Part shown: positions 37,585-49,000 of the stretch, piece by piece
Position numbering within the stretch: position 1 is the stretch's first letter
How the letters are laid out: each line of letters starts with the position of its first letter
Origin: an uncultured Lachnospiraceae bacterium
Lineage (GTDB): Bacteria > Bacillota > Clostridia > Lachnospirales > Lachnospiraceae
Direction of reading: 5' to 3'
Assembly (NCBI GenBank): GCA_944382125.1
Contig: CALWMV010000004.1
Coordinates: 1 to 63,978, forward strand
DNA: 63,978 nucleotides
Notes under the pieces: generated by a model
Told to the model about the DNA's origin: nothing
Database searches by the model: none
The model's input: the letters and a program-made list of their open reading frames with translations, nothing else
Made by a program: the position numbers and the translations under genes

Positions 37585-40011
37585 GTGATCGTTCTCCTTT
37601 TCATTTGATATATTGATATTGCAGCTGCAGGCCGCATCACTGCTGCAGGGCTCCGGCACCTCCGCGGTGCAGGAACTGCAGGAGAGTACGGTATCGGAGC
37701 TCTGCTCCCTGACAGCCTTATGTCTGTTTTTATGCTTCCTGTCATGGCTCGGATCATACATCTTGAAATAATTGAGCCTGAGGGCATTGGTCACCACACA
37801 GAAGCTCGAAAGGCTCATGGCTGCCGCACCGAACATGGGATTGAGTTGCCAGCCGAAGAGGGGGATGAATACTCCCGCCGCAAGGGGGATGCCTATCGAG
37901 TTATAGAAGAAGGCCCAGAAGAGATTTTCGTGTATGTTCCTGAGGGTCGCCCGGCTGAGCCTGATGGCTGCGGGCACATCGGAAAGCCGGCTCTTCATGA
38001 GCACCACGTCCGCTGCATCTATGGCTATATCCGTACCGGCTCCTATAGCTATGCCGATATCGGCTCTGGTAAGGGCAGGAGCATCATTGATGCCGTCTCC
38101 GACCATGGCAGTCTTTCCGCCTTCCATCAGCTTCCTTATCACGGCCTCCTTGCCGTCGGGAAGCACGCCTGCGATGACCTCATCCACACCGGCCTGACTT
38201 CCTATGGCCTTGGCGGTCTTTTCATTGTCACCGGTCAGCATCACGACCCTTATGCCCATATCCTGGAGCTCTTTTATGGCCTTGGGACTGTCCTCCTTTA
38301 TGACATCGGCTACGGCTATGATACCATAAAGCTTTGTGCCGGCTGCAAAAAAGAGGGGAGTCTTTCCTGCATCCGCAAATGTCTCGGAGACCTTTGCTGC
38401 CTCCTTCGGTATGGCTGCCTTTTCTTTTATGAATTTAAGATTGCCGCCGTATACCTCGGTCCCGCCTATATGTCCTGAAAGCCCGTTTCCTGCCACAGCC
38501 ATGAAATCATCACAGGCATCGGCCTTCATGCCGAGCTCAGAGGCTCTTGCAACTACCGCCCTGGCCAGGGGATGCTCACTCTTCTGTTCAAGGGAATAGG
38601 CGAGGGACATAAGTTCATCTTCGCTTACGTCCGGAGCAGTCCAGATATCGGTGACTCTCGGCTCTCCCAGGGTTATGGTGCCTGTCTTATCCAGGGCCAC
38701 TATATCTATCTTGCCGGTCTCTTCCAGGGAGACAGCGGTCTTGAACATGACTCCGTGTTTGGCTCCCATGCCGTTTCCGACCATGATGGCCACGGGGGTG
38801 GCAAGACCAAGGGCACAGGGACAGCTTATCACGAGGACGGAGATGCCCCTTGCCAGGGCAAAGCCGAATTCCTGTCCGCAGAGCAGCCATACTATGGTGG
38901 TTATGGCGGCGATGCTTATGACCGTGGGCACAAATATGCCGGATACCCTGTCGGCGATCTTGGCTATAGGTGCCTTGGTGGCAGCTGCGTCGCTGACCAT
39001 CTTTATGATCTGGGAAAATGTGGTGTCCTCACCGACCCTTGTGGCCTGGCAGAGGAGGTATCCTGACTGATTCAGTGTGGCAGCAGATACCTTATCACCA
39101 GGAGCCTTATCTACGGGAATGCTTTCTCCGGTAAGGGCGGATTCATTGACTGCACTCATGCCTTCAATGACCATGCCGTCCACAGGTATATTTTCACCGG
39201 GCCTTACCGCAAAATGGTCGCCTATGCCAACCTCCTCGATACCCACAGTAAGCTCCTGGCCGTCACGTATGACGGTGGCTGTCTTGGGAGCAAGCTTCAT
39301 CAGGGACTTTATCGCGTCGGTGGTACGGCCCTTTGATCTGGCCTCCAGCATCTTGCCCACTGTGATCAGGGTAAGGATCATGGCTGCAGATTCAAAATAA
39401 AACTCATGCATATAGTGCATGACCTGGCTGTAATTGCCAATGGAGTTCTGCCAGGTCATGGCAAAGAGGGCATAGGTACTGTATATGAAGGAAGCAGCAG
39501 AGCCCATGGCTACAAGGGTATCCATGTTGGGAGCCTTATGGAGCAGGGCACTGAAGCCATTGATAAAAAACTTCTGATTGATCGTCATGACGAGGCCCGA
39601 AAGGAGCATCTGATATACCCCGATCCCTATGGGATTGTCCCGGAGAAATGCCGGAAGGGGCCAGCCCCACATCACTCCTCCCATGGACACATACATGAGG
39701 GGGATGAGGAGACAGAGGGAAATGATCAGCCTGCGCCTGAGCTTCGGAGTCTCAGTATCCCTGAGCATGTCCTCATATTCTGAGACTGAGGAGCTTCCCC
39801 GGGCCTTTTCCGCACCTCTGAGGGAGGCTCCGTATCCGGCCCCCTCTACTGCGGCTATGATGTCCTTCTCGGAGGCAGTGCCGTCCACACTCATGGAGTT
39901 GGTGAGAAGGCTCACGGTGCAGGAGGTGACTCCCGGCACCTTTGAAACAACTTTTTCGACACGGGCGCTGCAGGCAGCGCAGCTCATGCCGGTCACATTA
40001 TAATTCTGCAT
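37375..40011 (-). CDS. copA: Copper-exporting P-type ATPase with a second HMA domain at the C-terminus
   Basis: CopA pumps Cu(I) out of the cell. The 878-residue product has an N-terminal HMA domain ([12 protein letters not shown], about 8-18), eight membrane helices, TGES, the ion-site [11 protein letters not shown], the phosphorylation site [16 protein letters not shown] and [10 protein letters not shown]. After the last helix a Cys-rich linker ([16 protein letters not shown]...) leads to a second HMA domain (about 810-878, GMMCGHCEA). An HMA domain at the C-terminus is unusual for CopA and looks like an appended CopZ. AAAAGGAG precedes the start. It follows csoR by 42 bases. Confidence 0.95.
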   Translation of the reverse strand: MQNYNVTGMSCAACSARVEKVVSKVPGVTSCTVSLLTNSMSVDGTASEKDIIAAVEGAGYGASLRGAEKARGSSSVSEYEDMLRDTETPKLRRRLIISLCLLIPLMYVSMGGVMWGWPLPAFLRDNPIGIGVYQMLLSGLVMTINQKFFINGFSALLHKAPNMDTLVAMGSAASFIYSTYALFAMTWQNSIGNYSQVMHYMHEFYFESAAMILTLITVGKMLEARSKGRTTDAIKSLMKLAPKTATVIRDGQELTVGIEEVGIGDHFAVRPGENIPVDGMVIEGMSAVNESALTGESIPVDKAPGDKVSAATLNQSGYLLCQATRVGEDTTFSQIIKMVSDAAATKAPIAKIADRVSGIFVPTVISIAAITTIVWLLCGQEFGFALARGISVLVISCPCALGLATPVAIMVGNGMGAKHGVMFKTAVSLEETGKIDIVALDKTGTITLGEPRVTDIWTAPDVSEDELMSLAYSLEQKSEHPLARAVVARASELGMKADACDDFMAVAGNGLSGHIGGTEVYGGNLKFIKEKAAIPKEAAKVSETFADAGKTPLFFAAGTKLYGIIAVADVIKEDSPKAIKELQDMGIRVVMLTGDNEKTAKAIGSQAGVDEVIAGVLPDGKEAVIRKLMEGGKTAMVGDGINDAPALTRADIGIAIGAGTDIAIDAADVVLMKSRLSDVPAAIRLSRATLRNIHENLFWAFFYNSIGIPLAAGVFIPLFGWQLNPMFGAAAMSLSSFCVVTNALRLNYFKMYDPSHDRKHKNRHKAVREQSSDTVLSCSSCTAEVPEPCSSDAACSCNINISNEKENDHMEKTLNITGMMCGHCEARVKKALEAVDGVAEAVVSHEKGTAVVKLSKDVADEVLKKAVTDQDYEVTSIA

Positions 40012-40053
40012 AACAGCTCCTTTTGAAAATAGCCATCCGGACAGGGGAAAGTC

Positions 40054-40383
40054 TTATTTCATAAGCTTTGGAAGGAGCTTCAGAAGCTCATCCAGGGTAT
40101 CCTCATGTCCGGCTCTTATATCATCGGTAACGCAGGTCTTGAGATGGTCGGCCAGCAGCTCTCTGTTGAAGCAGTTGAGAGCTGCGTTGACCGCTGAGAC
40201 CTGTATCATGATATCGGTGCAGTAGGCATCACTTTCAAGCATGTTCTTAAGGCCCCGCACCTGTCCCTCGATGCGGCTGAGCCTGTTCATAAGGCTCCGG
40301 TATTCCTTCTCGGAGCGCTGCTTATGCTTTCCGCTGCATCTGGGGCAGGGAGCAGACTTCTTTTCGTTAAGATCCTTTTCCAT
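40054..40383 (-). CDS. csoR: Copper-sensing transcriptional repressor CsoR
   Basis: CsoR represses copper-export genes and lets go of DNA when Cu(I) binds. The ATG at 40383 gives 109 residues. The frame is open further upstream, but only through leader and operator sequence. The Cu ligands of the family are present as Cys in DAYCTDI, His in LADHL and Cys in LKTCV. An extra CPRC near the N-terminus is also seen. The helix RLSRIEGQVRGLKNML is the family signature. It is the first gene of csoR-copA and is autoregulated through two operators. Confidence 0.94.
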   Translation of the reverse strand: MEKDLNEKKSAPCPRCSGKHKQRSEKEYRSLMNRLSRIEGQVRGLKNMLESDAYCTDIMIQVSAVNAALNCFNRELLADHLKTCVTDDIRAGHEDTLDELLKLLPKLMK

Positions 40384-40539
40384 AGATTTTATCCTTTTTG
40401 CGGAGCCTGTGCCTGTATCCATTTCCTGAGTCGGGAAAGGTGCAGGACAGGCCATGATGAATATGCTTTGTGCGGCCGGGGCCTGCACCCGTTTCGTCCT
40501 GTGAGGGAGAGGACAGGCAGCTGAGACCAGTCTGTGGAG

Positions 40540-40557
40540 TATACCCGCACGGGGTAT
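40540..40557. promoter_or_regulatory. CsoR-type operator, proximal copy
   Basis: TATACCCGCACGGGGTAT is a near-palindrome of the ATACCC...GGGTAT type bound by CsoR. It lies just downstream of the predicted start of the csoR-copA mRNA. Confidence 0.75.
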
Positions 40558-40570
40558 CTTACTGGAAGTA

Positions 40571-40599
40571 ATTATACCCCTTATGGGTATATAAAGCAA
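40571..40599 (-). promoter_or_regulatory. csoR-copA promoter with a second CsoR-type operator in its spacer
   Basis: On the minus strand TTGCTT (40599-40594) and TATAAT (40576-40571) are exactly 17 bases apart. The palindrome TATACCCCTTATGGGTATA (40573-40591) fills the spacer and overlaps the -10, so a bound repressor would block polymerase directly. The centres of the two operators are about 33 bases apart, close to three helical turns. Confidence 0.85.
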
Positions 40600-40742
40600 G
40601 CGGTTTTTGGAAGAACATTTCAGGAGAAAAGAAGATAGTTTCTGAATACTATATGGAAAGATTACAGAAGACTGTGAATGAAAGAAGATATGACTGGCTC
40701 AGAAAAATGCCGGATCAGCGAGGGCATGAAAACAGCAGAGAC

Positions 40743-41609
40743 TTATTCCTTGAAAAAGGCCTTTATATTGGATATGGAGGTAAGGCCGAGATCATAGAGG
40801 ACTGCATTAACCTCGGCACCGGCCAGAATGATGCAGATGATGGCAAAGAGCCAGAACATGAGAAGTATCAGGGCTCCGAGGGAGCCGTACATATAAGAGA
40901 TATTTTTAAAATAAGTAAAATAGATAGAAAAGGCATAGGATGCCAGTATCCAGGCCAGGGTGGCGAGGATGGCTCCGGGAAGGACAGGGCGGCGTTCATC
41001 CTGTACTCCGGGTATGAACATATATATAAATACGATAAAAAGAAACAGCAGGGCTGCTGTGATGATGGTCTTGAGATCCAGGAACATCAGTATGGCGTCG
41101 GTGAGCAGAGGGAAATGCTCCATGACAAGGAGGCCTATGGCTGAGCCGAAGACCAGAAGCAGGAGGCTGAGTATGATGGCGATCATAAACAGGAGAGTAT
41201 AGAACAGGGCCTCGATCCTGTTCCTGACATAGTTCTTCCTGTGAGGCGTGCTGTTTATCTTCCTGATGGCCCTCTCAAGGCGATAGACGCCGCTGGAGGC
41301 AGACCAGAGGGTGAGGACGGCACTCAGGGAGATGAGGGTGACAGTATTGCTGACATAGATATTGTTCAGCACCGAATCTACAAGCTCATGCAGAAGCACC
41401 ATATCCGGAAGGGCGGAATAGATGACATCAGTCACATCTTCCCTGCCAAGACCGGGTATATGGGATACGAGGCTCATGATAAGCATGAGGAATGGCACTG
41501 CGGATATGATGAGCCAAAACGAAACAGAGCCGGCGTAGCTTGTGATCTCGTCCCGGCTCGATCTTTTTACTATGGCTCTTATAAGCAGAAAAAGTTTCAT
41601 TTCAAGCAT
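40743..41609 (-). CDS. YihY/BrkB-like inner membrane protein
   Basis: This is a membrane protein of about 288 residues with six hydrophobic segments. The family signature is seen as ITSYAGSVSFWLIISAVPFLMLIMSL near the N-terminus and PGVQDERRPVLPGAILATLAWILASYAF in the middle, typical of the YihY (formerly RNase BN) family. The function of the family is not settled. The start is uncertain: ATG 41609 or 41600 fits the homologous region, while the frame extends to an ATG at 41681; none has a good ribosome binding site. Confidence 0.85.
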   Translation of the reverse strand: MLEMKLFLLIRAIVKRSSRDEITSYAGSVSFWLIISAVPFLMLIMSLVSHIPGLGREDVTDVIYSALPDMVLLHELVDSVLNNIYVSNTVTLISLSAVLTLWSASSGVYRLERAIRKINSTPHRKNYVRNRIEALFYTLLFMIAIILSLLLLVFGSAIGLLVMEHFPLLTDAILMFLDLKTIITAALLFLFIVFIYMFIPGVQDERRPVLPGAILATLAWILASYAFSIYFTYFKNISYMYGSLGALILLMFWLFAIICIILAGAEVNAVLYDLGLTSISNIKAFFKE

Positions 41610-41754
41610 TTTAGCATCAGCACGAAGCTTTAGCAAGAGCCCCTGTATACGGCAGGACTGCGGGAGCAGGCCGGGGATCATGATTACCGAAGCAGAGGGG
41701 CGGCAGGGCCCTGTATCAAGCAGGGCGCAGGAGATGTAATTTGATGCACTGCTC

Positions 41755-41783
41755 TTGAAAAGGTATTTATATTAAGTTAGAAT
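41755..41783 (+). promoter_or_regulatory. Promoter of the PAP2-uvrA-tadA-dnaE region
   Basis: TTGAAA (41755-41760) and TAGAAT (41778-41783) have a 17-base spacer. The tightly packed genes that follow could share it. Confidence 0.6.
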
Positions 41784-41847
41784 TGTGTGAGCTGATTTAT
41801 GCGCCGTGGGGGCAGGACCCTTTCGGCAATATCCGGAGGATAAGAGG

Positions 41848-42495
41848 ATGCTTAAGGATCTTTTAAAATATATCAGAGGACACAGGTACTGTCTGCTTCT
41901 TTTGTATCTGCCGGTCTATCTTGCGGCTTTCTTTATCATAGACAAGCTGCCGCTGGACCACTATATCATAGTATGTCCCCTGGACAGATACATACCCTTC
42001 AACCAGTATATGATCATACCTTATGCCATATGGTATGCTTGGTTTCCGGGCTGGCTGCTGTTCTTCCTCATGAAGTCTCCTGAGGAGTTCAAGCGCCTTT
42101 CTGTGGTCATGTTTTCAGGCATGACCATCTCCCTTATCATATATGTGCTGTGGCCGAATGGCATAGATCTCCGTGAGCCCATAACCGGAACGGATGTATG
42201 CTCCAGGGCCCTTCAGTGGATAAGGGAAGTGGATACTCCCTATGGAGTCTGTCCTTCCATCCATATATCCTCGATCATGGCCATAGCTCTGGTCATACAG
42301 GATTCAAAACTTCCTGTATTTACGGATACGGCCAAGGCCTACTGCATAGTCATAGCCCTGATGATAAGCTATGCTACCATGGCCACAAAACAGCACAGCA
42401 TAGTGGATGTGGCTGCAGGTGCAGCTCTGTCGCTGCTGCTTTATTACATCTACCCCTTTATCTATAAGAGATGGAGATGGCTGAGAGAACTCTGA
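41848..42495 (+). CDS. PAP2-like membrane phosphatase
   Basis: The product has 215 residues and five or six membrane segments. The PAP2 catalytic signature appears as CPSIHISS and, after about 45 residues, [11 protein letters not shown] (H...D), as in the PAP2-like branch related to inositol phosphorylceramide synthases. The usual upstream KX6RP motif is not clear. The ATG at 41848 is chosen for GAGG sites just upstream. It probably dephosphorylates a lipid phosphate or pyrophosphate. It ends 21 bases before uvrA. Confidence 0.78.
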   Translation: MLKDLLKYIRGHRYCLLLLYLPVYLAAFFIIDKLPLDHYIIVCPLDRYIPFNQYMIIPYAIWYAWFPGWLLFFLMKSPEEFKRLSVVMFSGMTISLIIYVLWPNGIDLREPITGTDVCSRALQWIREVDTPYGVCPSIHISSIMAIALVIQDSKLPVFTDTAKAYCIVIALMISYATMATKQHSIVDVAAGAALSLLLYYIYPFIYKRWRWLREL

Positions 42496-42516
42496 TTATC
42501 TGGAGAATAGATTGAT

Positions 42517-45354
42517 ATGGCAAAACAATTTATAAAAATCAGGGGAGCTTCCGAGCATAACCTGAAGAATATAGATCTTGATATACCCAGGGATGAGCTG
42601 GTGGTGCTGACGGGACTCTCCGGATCCGGCAAGTCATCCCTGGCCTTCGATACCATATATGCAGAGGGCCAGCGCAGATATATGGAATCCCTGTCCTCCT
42701 ATGCTAGACAGTTCCTGGGGCAGATGGAGAAGCCCAGCGTGGAGAGCATAGAGGGACTGAGCCCGGCCATAAGCATAGACCAGAAATCCACGAACCATAA
42801 CCCCAGATCCACGGTGGGAACGGTGACGGAGATATATGATTATCTGAGACTGCTTTATGCCAGGATAGGCATACCCCACTGCCCGAAGTGCGGCAGGGAG
42901 ATAAAGCGCCAGACCGTGGATGAGATGGCGGATTCCGTGATGAGGCTTCCTGAGGGTACCAGGATACAGCTCCTTTCTCCCGTGGTAAGGGGAAGGAAGG
43001 GAGAGCATGTTAAGCTCCTTGACCAGGCCAGGCGCTCAGGTTATGTGAGAGTCCGCATAGACGGAAGCATGTATGAGCTCTCAGAGGAGATAAAGCTTGA
43101 TAAAAACATAAAGCATAACATAGAGATAGTGGTGGACAGGCTCATAGTGAGGGAGGGCATACTCCAGAGGCTCACTGACTCCATAGAAAATGTCCTCAGC
43201 CTTTCAGGAGGCCTTATGATAGTGGATATCATCGGAGGAGAGCCCCTCACCTTTTCCCAGAACTTTGCCTGCCCGGACTGCGGCATCAGTATAGAAGAGA
43301 TAGAGCCGAGGTCATTTTCCTTCAATAATCCCTATGGGGCCTGCCCTGAGTGTTACGGACTGGGCTATAAGATGGAATTTGACGTGGAGCTCATGATACC
43401 CGATCCCTCCCTGAGCCTCAATCAGGGAGCCATAGCCGTCATGGGCTGGCAGTCCAGCGGACAGAAGGGTTCTTATACTCATGCTATGCTGGAGGCCCTG
43501 GCAAAAGAATATGATTTCAGCCTCGATACTCCCTTCTGCGAGCTGCCTGAGCGTATAAGGGATATCATCATAAACGGCACGGGAGGTCATAAGGTAAGGG
43601 TATACTATGAGAGCCAGTTCGGAAGAGGCAATGTCCATGATGTTGCCTTTGAGGGACTGCTTGAAAACATAAAACGCAGATACCGGGAGGCCTATTCGGC
43701 GGATATGAAGGCAGCCTATGAGGAGTACATGCGCAAGGATACCTGCCCCCTCTGCGGCGGAAAGAGGCTGAAGGCTTCTTCCCTTGCCGTGACGGTGGGA
43801 GATCAGAATATCTATGACATGACCAACACATCCATAAGGGTGTTCCGGGACAGGATACAGAGTCTCAGTCTCAGTGATTTTCAGAAGCAGGTGGGGGCCC
43901 TGATACTTAAGGAGATAAATGCCAGGGTCAGCTTCCTGATAGACGTGGGGCTGGACTATCTTTCCCTTTCCCGGGCCACAGGAACTCTCTCGGGAGGAGA
44001 GGCCCAGCGCATCAGGCTGGCGACCCAGATAGGTTCAGGACTGGTGGGAGTCGCCTATATACTTGATGAGCCCTCCATAGGACTTCACCAGAGGGACAAT
44101 GACAAGCTCCTGGCCACTCTTAAGAGGCTCCGGGATCTGGGCAATTCGGTCATAGTGGTGGAGCATGATGAGGATACCATGAGGGCGGCTGACTACGTGG
44201 TGGATATAGGCCCCGGAGCCGGAGAACACGGAGGATACGTGGTGGCTGCCGGAACTGCCGAAGAGATCATGAAGTGTCCTGAGTCCATCACGGGCCAGTA
44301 TCTTTCAGGAAAACTCAGCATACCGGTACCTGAGCTCAGAAGAGAGCCTAAGGGCTGGCTCACCATACACGATGCTTATGAAAATAATCTCAAGCACATA
44401 GATGTATCCATCCCTACGGGGATATTTACCTGCGTGACGGGAGTATCGGGCTCAGGCAAATCCTCCCTGATAAATGAGATCCTTTACAAGTCCCTGGCAA
44501 GGAAGCTGAACCGGGCCAAGGTCATAGCCGGGAAGCACGGATCCATAGAAGGAGTTGAGCAGCTTGATAAGATCATTGCCATAGATCAGAGCCCTATAGG
44601 GCGTACTCCCAGGTCCAATCCGGCTACCTATACCGGAGTATTCGATATGATCAGGGATCTGTTTGCAGCTACACCGGATGCAAAGATGAGGGGATATACC
44701 AAGGGAAGATTTTCCTTCAATGTCAAGGGAGGACGCTGTGAAGCCTGCTCCGGAGATGGTATAATCAAGATAGAGATGCATTTCCTTCCCGATGTATATG
44801 TACCCTGTGAGGTCTGCGGAGGAAAGAGATATAACAGGGAGACCCTGGAGGTAAAATATAAAGGAAAGTCTATCTATGACGTACTAAACATGACGGTGGA
44901 GGAGGCTCTCAAATTCTTTGAGAATGTGCCTTCCATCGAGAGGAAGATCCAGACCCTGTACGACGTGGGACTTTCATACATAAAGCTGGGACAGCCCAGC
45001 ACGGAACTTTCCGGAGGAGAGGCCCAGCGCATAAAACTTGCCACGGAGCTCTCAAGGAGGAGCACAGGACGTACCATCTATGTACTGGATGAGCCGACGA
45101 CGGGACTTCATTTTGCCGATGTCCATAAGCTTATAAACATACTCCACAGACTGGCTGAGGGCGGCAATACGGTAGTCGTTATCGAGCACAACCTGGATGT
45201 CATAAAGACTGCGGACTATATCATAGACATGGGCCCTGAGGGCGGAGACGGAGGAGGTACCGTCATAGCGAAGGGAACACCTGAGGAGATCTGTGAGGTG
45301 GAGGAAAGCTTTACCGGAAGATATCTTAAACCCTACCTGGAAAAGAAAAAATGA
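42517..45354 (+). CDS. uvrA: UvrABC excinuclease subunit A
   Basis: UvrA is the ABC-type damage sensor of nucleotide excision repair that loads UvrB. The 945-residue product has two ATPase modules (GLSGSGKSS and GVSGSGKSS Walker A; two LSGGEAQRI signatures). Zinc-finger cysteine pairs are CPKCGRE, CPDCG...CPECYG, CPLCGG and CEACSGDG...CEVCGG. It is complete and of normal length. It overlaps tadA by four bases (ATGA), and uvrB lies 33 kb away. Confidence 0.99.
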   Translation: MAKQFIKIRGASEHNLKNIDLDIPRDELVVLTGLSGSGKSSLAFDTIYAEGQRRYMESLSSYARQFLGQMEKPSVESIEGLSPAISIDQKSTNHNPRSTVGTVTEIYDYLRLLYARIGIPHCPKCGREIKRQTVDEMADSVMRLPEGTRIQLLSPVVRGRKGEHVKLLDQARRSGYVRVRIDGSMYELSEEIKLDKNIKHNIEIVVDRLIVREGILQRLTDSIENVLSLSGGLMIVDIIGGEPLTFSQNFACPDCGISIEEIEPRSFSFNNPYGACPECYGLGYKMEFDVELMIPDPSLSLNQGAIAVMGWQSSGQKGSYTHAMLEALAKEYDFSLDTPFCELPERIRDIIINGTGGHKVRVYYESQFGRGNVHDVAFEGLLENIKRRYREAYSADMKAAYEEYMRKDTCPLCGGKRLKASSLAVTVGDQNIYDMTNTSIRVFRDRIQSLSLSDFQKQVGALILKEINARVSFLIDVGLDYLSLSRATGTLSGGEAQRIRLATQIGSGLVGVAYILDEPSIGLHQRDNDKLLATLKRLRDLGNSVIVVEHDEDTMRAADYVVDIGPGAGEHGGYVVAAGTAEEIMKCPESITGQYLSGKLSIPVPELRREPKGWLTIHDAYENNLKHIDVSIPTGIFTCVTGVSGSGKSSLINEILYKSLARKLNRAKVIAGKHGSIEGVEQLDKIIAIDQSPIGRTPRSNPATYTGVFDMIRDLFAATPDAKMRGYTKGRFSFNVKGGRCEACSGDGIIKIEMHFLPDVYVPCEVCGGKRYNRETLEVKYKGKSIYDVLNMTVEEALKFFENVPSIERKIQTLYDVGLSYIKLGQPSTELSGGEAQRIKLATELSRRSTGRTIYVLDEPTTGLHFADVHKLINILHRLAEGGNTVVVIEHNLDVIKTADYIIDMGPEGGDGGGTVIAKGTPEEICEVEESFTGRYLKPYLEKKK

Positions 45355-45965
45355 GAAAACTCAGTGACGACGAAAGATTCATGAGGGAGGCCATCAGGCT
45401 GGCCAGGAAGGCCTATGCCATAAGGGAGGTCCCCATAGGCTGCGTGATAGTCTATGAGGGAAAGATCATAGGCAGAGGCTATAATCAGCGTACCAAAAAG
45501 GGCAATGTGCTTTATCACGGAGAGATCATAGCCATCAATAAGGCCTGCAGATATATGGGAGACTGGCGCCTTGAAAAATGCACGCTTTATGTGACTCTGG
45601 AGCCCTGCCCCATGTGTGCAGGCGCCATAGTTCAGGCCCGTATCCCTAAGGTGGTCATAGGCTGCATGAATCCGAAGGCCGGATGTGCAGGGTCGGTCAT
45701 AGACATGTTTTCCCAGGAGGGCTTTAACCACAGGGTGGAGACGGTGACCGGAGTATACGGAGAGGAATGCTCCATGCTTATGAAAAGCTTCTTCAAGGAC
45801 GTAAGGGACGGACACTTCCCCAGGGAGCGCCGCATGATACCCCTCGCTGAGGAGCTCAGGCTAAGAAGGGAAGGGGAACGGACAAAAAAGGAGCCGGCTC
45901 AGGAAACGCACCAGGAGACGGAAAAATCGGATCAGCAGCCAGACAAGGAAACAAAGAAAGCCTGA
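45351..45965 (+). CDS. tadA: tRNA-specific adenosine deaminase TadA
   Basis: TadA deaminates A34 of tRNA-Arg(ACG) to inosine. The zinc ligands are His56 and Cys86/Cys89 (PCPMC) and the proton shuttle is Glu58. The usual HAE motif reads HGE here. The catalytic part ends near residue 155. The protein then has a charged Lys/Glu/Gln/Thr-rich tail of about 45 residues, making it 204 residues against about 160 for most homologues. It is translationally coupled to uvrA. Confidence 0.94.
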   Translation: MRKLSDDERFMREAIRLARKAYAIREVPIGCVIVYEGKIIGRGYNQRTKKGNVLYHGEIIAINKACRYMGDWRLEKCTLYVTLEPCPMCAGAIVQARIPKVVIGCMNPKAGCAGSVIDMFSQEGFNHRVETVTGVYGEECSMLMKSFFKDVRDGHFPRERRMIPLAEELRLRREGERTKKEPAQETHQETEKSDQQPDKETKKA

Positions 45966-46016
45966 TCAGAAGTCGGACCGGAAGACGAAAATAGCCGCAT
46001 AAAGAAAGACAAGGAT

Positions 46017-49000
46017 ATGGCATTTACTCACCTTCATCTTCATACCCAATATTCACTGCTGGATGGCTCCGGAAGGATACCGGAGCTTATTTCTCATGCA
46101 AAGGAGCTGGGACAGGATTCCATAGCCATCACCGACCACGGTGCCATGTATGGAGTGATAGAGTTCTACAAGGAGGCCAGGAAGCAGGGGATAAAGCCCA
46201 TCCTGGGATGTGAGGTCTATGTGACAGGAGGTTCCCGCTTTGACAGGGAAAAGACGCCGAATGAATCCCTCTATCATCATCTGGTGCTACTGTGCGAGAA
46301 CAATGAGGGCTATCATAATCTTATGAAGCTGGTGTCCCGGGGCTTTACCGAAGGCTATTATTACCGTCCGAGGGTGGATATGGAACTGCTGAGACAGTAT
46401 CATAAGGGACTTATAGCTTCCTCGGCCTGTCTTGCAGGTGAGATCCCGAAGCTGCTGCTGCGCAACATGTATGATGAGGCCAGAAAGGCAGCCCTCAGGT
46501 ATCTGGATATATTCGGGGAGGGCAATTTTTTTCTGGAGCTTCAGGATCATGGCTATGAAGATCAGCGTTTCGTCAATCCCGGGATCATGAGGCTTTCGGA
46601 GGAACTCCATATCCCCATGATAGCTACCAATGACGTACATTATACCTACAAGGAGGATGCCGAGGCCCACGACATACTGCTCTGCATCCAGACCGGAAAA
46701 AAGGTAAGTGATACGGACAGGCTCCGTTATCCCGGAGGCCAGTTCTACTTAAAGAGCGAGGCGGAGATGAGGGAGCTTTTCAGATACGCTCCCGAGGCTC
46801 TGGATAATACTCACAGGATAGCGGAACGCTGCAATGTGGAGATAGAATTCGGCGTGACCAAGCTGCCCAGATTTGATGTGCCGGAGGGCAGGGATGCGGA
46901 CAGCTATCTCCGGGAGCTTTGCTATAAGGGACTTTCCGAAAGGTACGGTGACAGGGCGGAGGAGCTTAAGGACCGCCTTGAATATGAACTTTCAGTCATA
47001 GAGAAAATGGGCTATGTGGACTATTTCCTCATAGTTTCGGACTTCATACATTATGCAAAGAAGAGAGATATACCTGTCGGACCGGGAAGAGGATCTGCAG
47101 CAGGCTCCATAGTGGCCTACAGCCTTGGCATCACAAACATCGATCCGATAAAGTATGATCTGCTTTTTGAGCGCTTCCTCAACCCTGAAAGGGTCTCCAT
47201 GCCTGATATAGACGTGGACTTCTGCTATGAAAGGCGTGAGGAAGTCATAGATTATGTCATAAACAAGTACGGCAAGGACAATGTGGCCCAGATCATTACC
47301 TTTGGTACTCTGGCAGCCAGGGGCGTCATAAGGGATGTGGGAAGGGTCCTGGACATCCCCTACAATGAGTGTGACAGGATAGCCAAGATGGTCCCTCAGG
47401 AGCTGGGGATAACCCTGAAAAAGGCTCTCGAGGGTCCTGATCTCAAGAATGCCTATGAGAGCAGTGAGACCATAAAGAATCTGATAGATATGTCCCTGCG
47501 TCTTGAGGGCCTGCCGAGACATTCCAGCACCCATGCGGCGGGGGTACTGATCGCAGCAAGGAATGTTGACGAATACGTGCCCCTCTCAAGGAATCCGGAT
47601 GGAACCATAGTTACCGAATTCGGCATGGTGACCCTGGAGGAGCTGGGCCTTCTCAAGATGGACTTCCTGGGACTTCGGACCCTTACCGTCATAAAAAATG
47701 CCGTGGATCAGATAGAAAGGAACCACGGAGTAAGGATAGACATAGATCATCTGGATGAGACTGATAAAAATGTCTTTGACATGATATCCAGAGGGGATAC
47801 TGAGGGGGTGTTCCAGCTGGAATCCGGAGGCATGACCTCCTTCATGAAGGAACTCAAGCCCGAGTCCATGGATGATATCATAGCGGGCATATCCCTTTAC
47901 AGGCCCGGCCCCATGGATTTCATACCTAGATATATAAAGGGAAAGAGAAACAAGGCTGATGTCATATATGAATGCGAGGAGCTGAAGCCCATACTGGAGA
48001 GCACCTACGGCTGCATAGTCTACCAGGAGCAGGTCATGCAGATAGTGCAGAGCCTTGCAGGCTATACCCTCGGAAGGGCGGACCTGGTGCGGAGGGCCAT
48101 GGCCAAGAAGAAGGCCTCCGTCATGCTGAAGGAAAGGCAGAATTTCGTCTACGGCAATCCTGAGGAGGGAGTGAAGGGCTGTATAAACAACGGCATCCCG
48201 GAGGATGTGGCCAACCATATCTTTGATGAGATGACGGACTTTGCCTCCTATGCCTTCAACAAATCCCATGCAGCCTGCTATGCAGTTGTTGCCTATCAGA
48301 CTGCCTGGCTCAAGTATTATTATCCTGCTGAATTCATGGCGGCTCTTATGACCTCCGTCATAGACATGCCCGGAAAGATCTCAGAGTATATCATGAGCTC
48401 AAGGGCTATGGGACTCAGGCTTATGCCCCCTGATATAAATGAGGGTTCAAAGGGATTTACTGCGGACCGGGACGGACGCATACTTTTTGGCCTTTCAGCC
48501 ATAAAAAGCGTAGGCAGGAGCGTCGTGGATGAAATAGTGGAGGAAAGGACACGGCGGGGAAGGTTCACGGATTTTGAGGATTTCATAGACCGGATGCCGA
48601 AGAGCGTCAATAAAAAGGTCGTGGAGAACTTCATAAAGGCCGGAGCCCTGGACTGCCTTCCCGGAAACAGAAAGCAGAAGCTTCAGATAAGTGAGAAGCT
48701 GATAGAAAATGCTCAGGACAGAAAGAAGAGCGAGATAGAAGGGCAGATGAATCTCTTTGAACTTGCGGGAGAGGAAGAAAAAAAGGACTATAAGGCCAGA
48801 TTCCCCATGGTGGATGAATTCAGTAAGGATGAGCTCCTGCAGTATGAAAAGGAGTCTGTGGGCATATATCTGAGCGGGCACCCGATAGAGAATTATATGG
48901 ACAGCTTCAACAGGATAGTTACCGCTGTATCCTCAAAGTATTATGCTGAAGACGGTGAGGAGGCCTGTGAGCTCAGGGAAGGGCAGCAGGTGGTCAGCGG

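Noticed and set aside
40384..40599. Upstream extension of csoR to a 181-codon frame
   Set aside because: The extension would be encoded by the promoter and operators. CsoR homology begins after the ATG at 40383.
40653..41144. A 163-codon plus-strand frame opposite the YihY-like gene
   Set aside because: Its composition is charged and unordered, and the minus-strand frame has clear membrane-protein homology.
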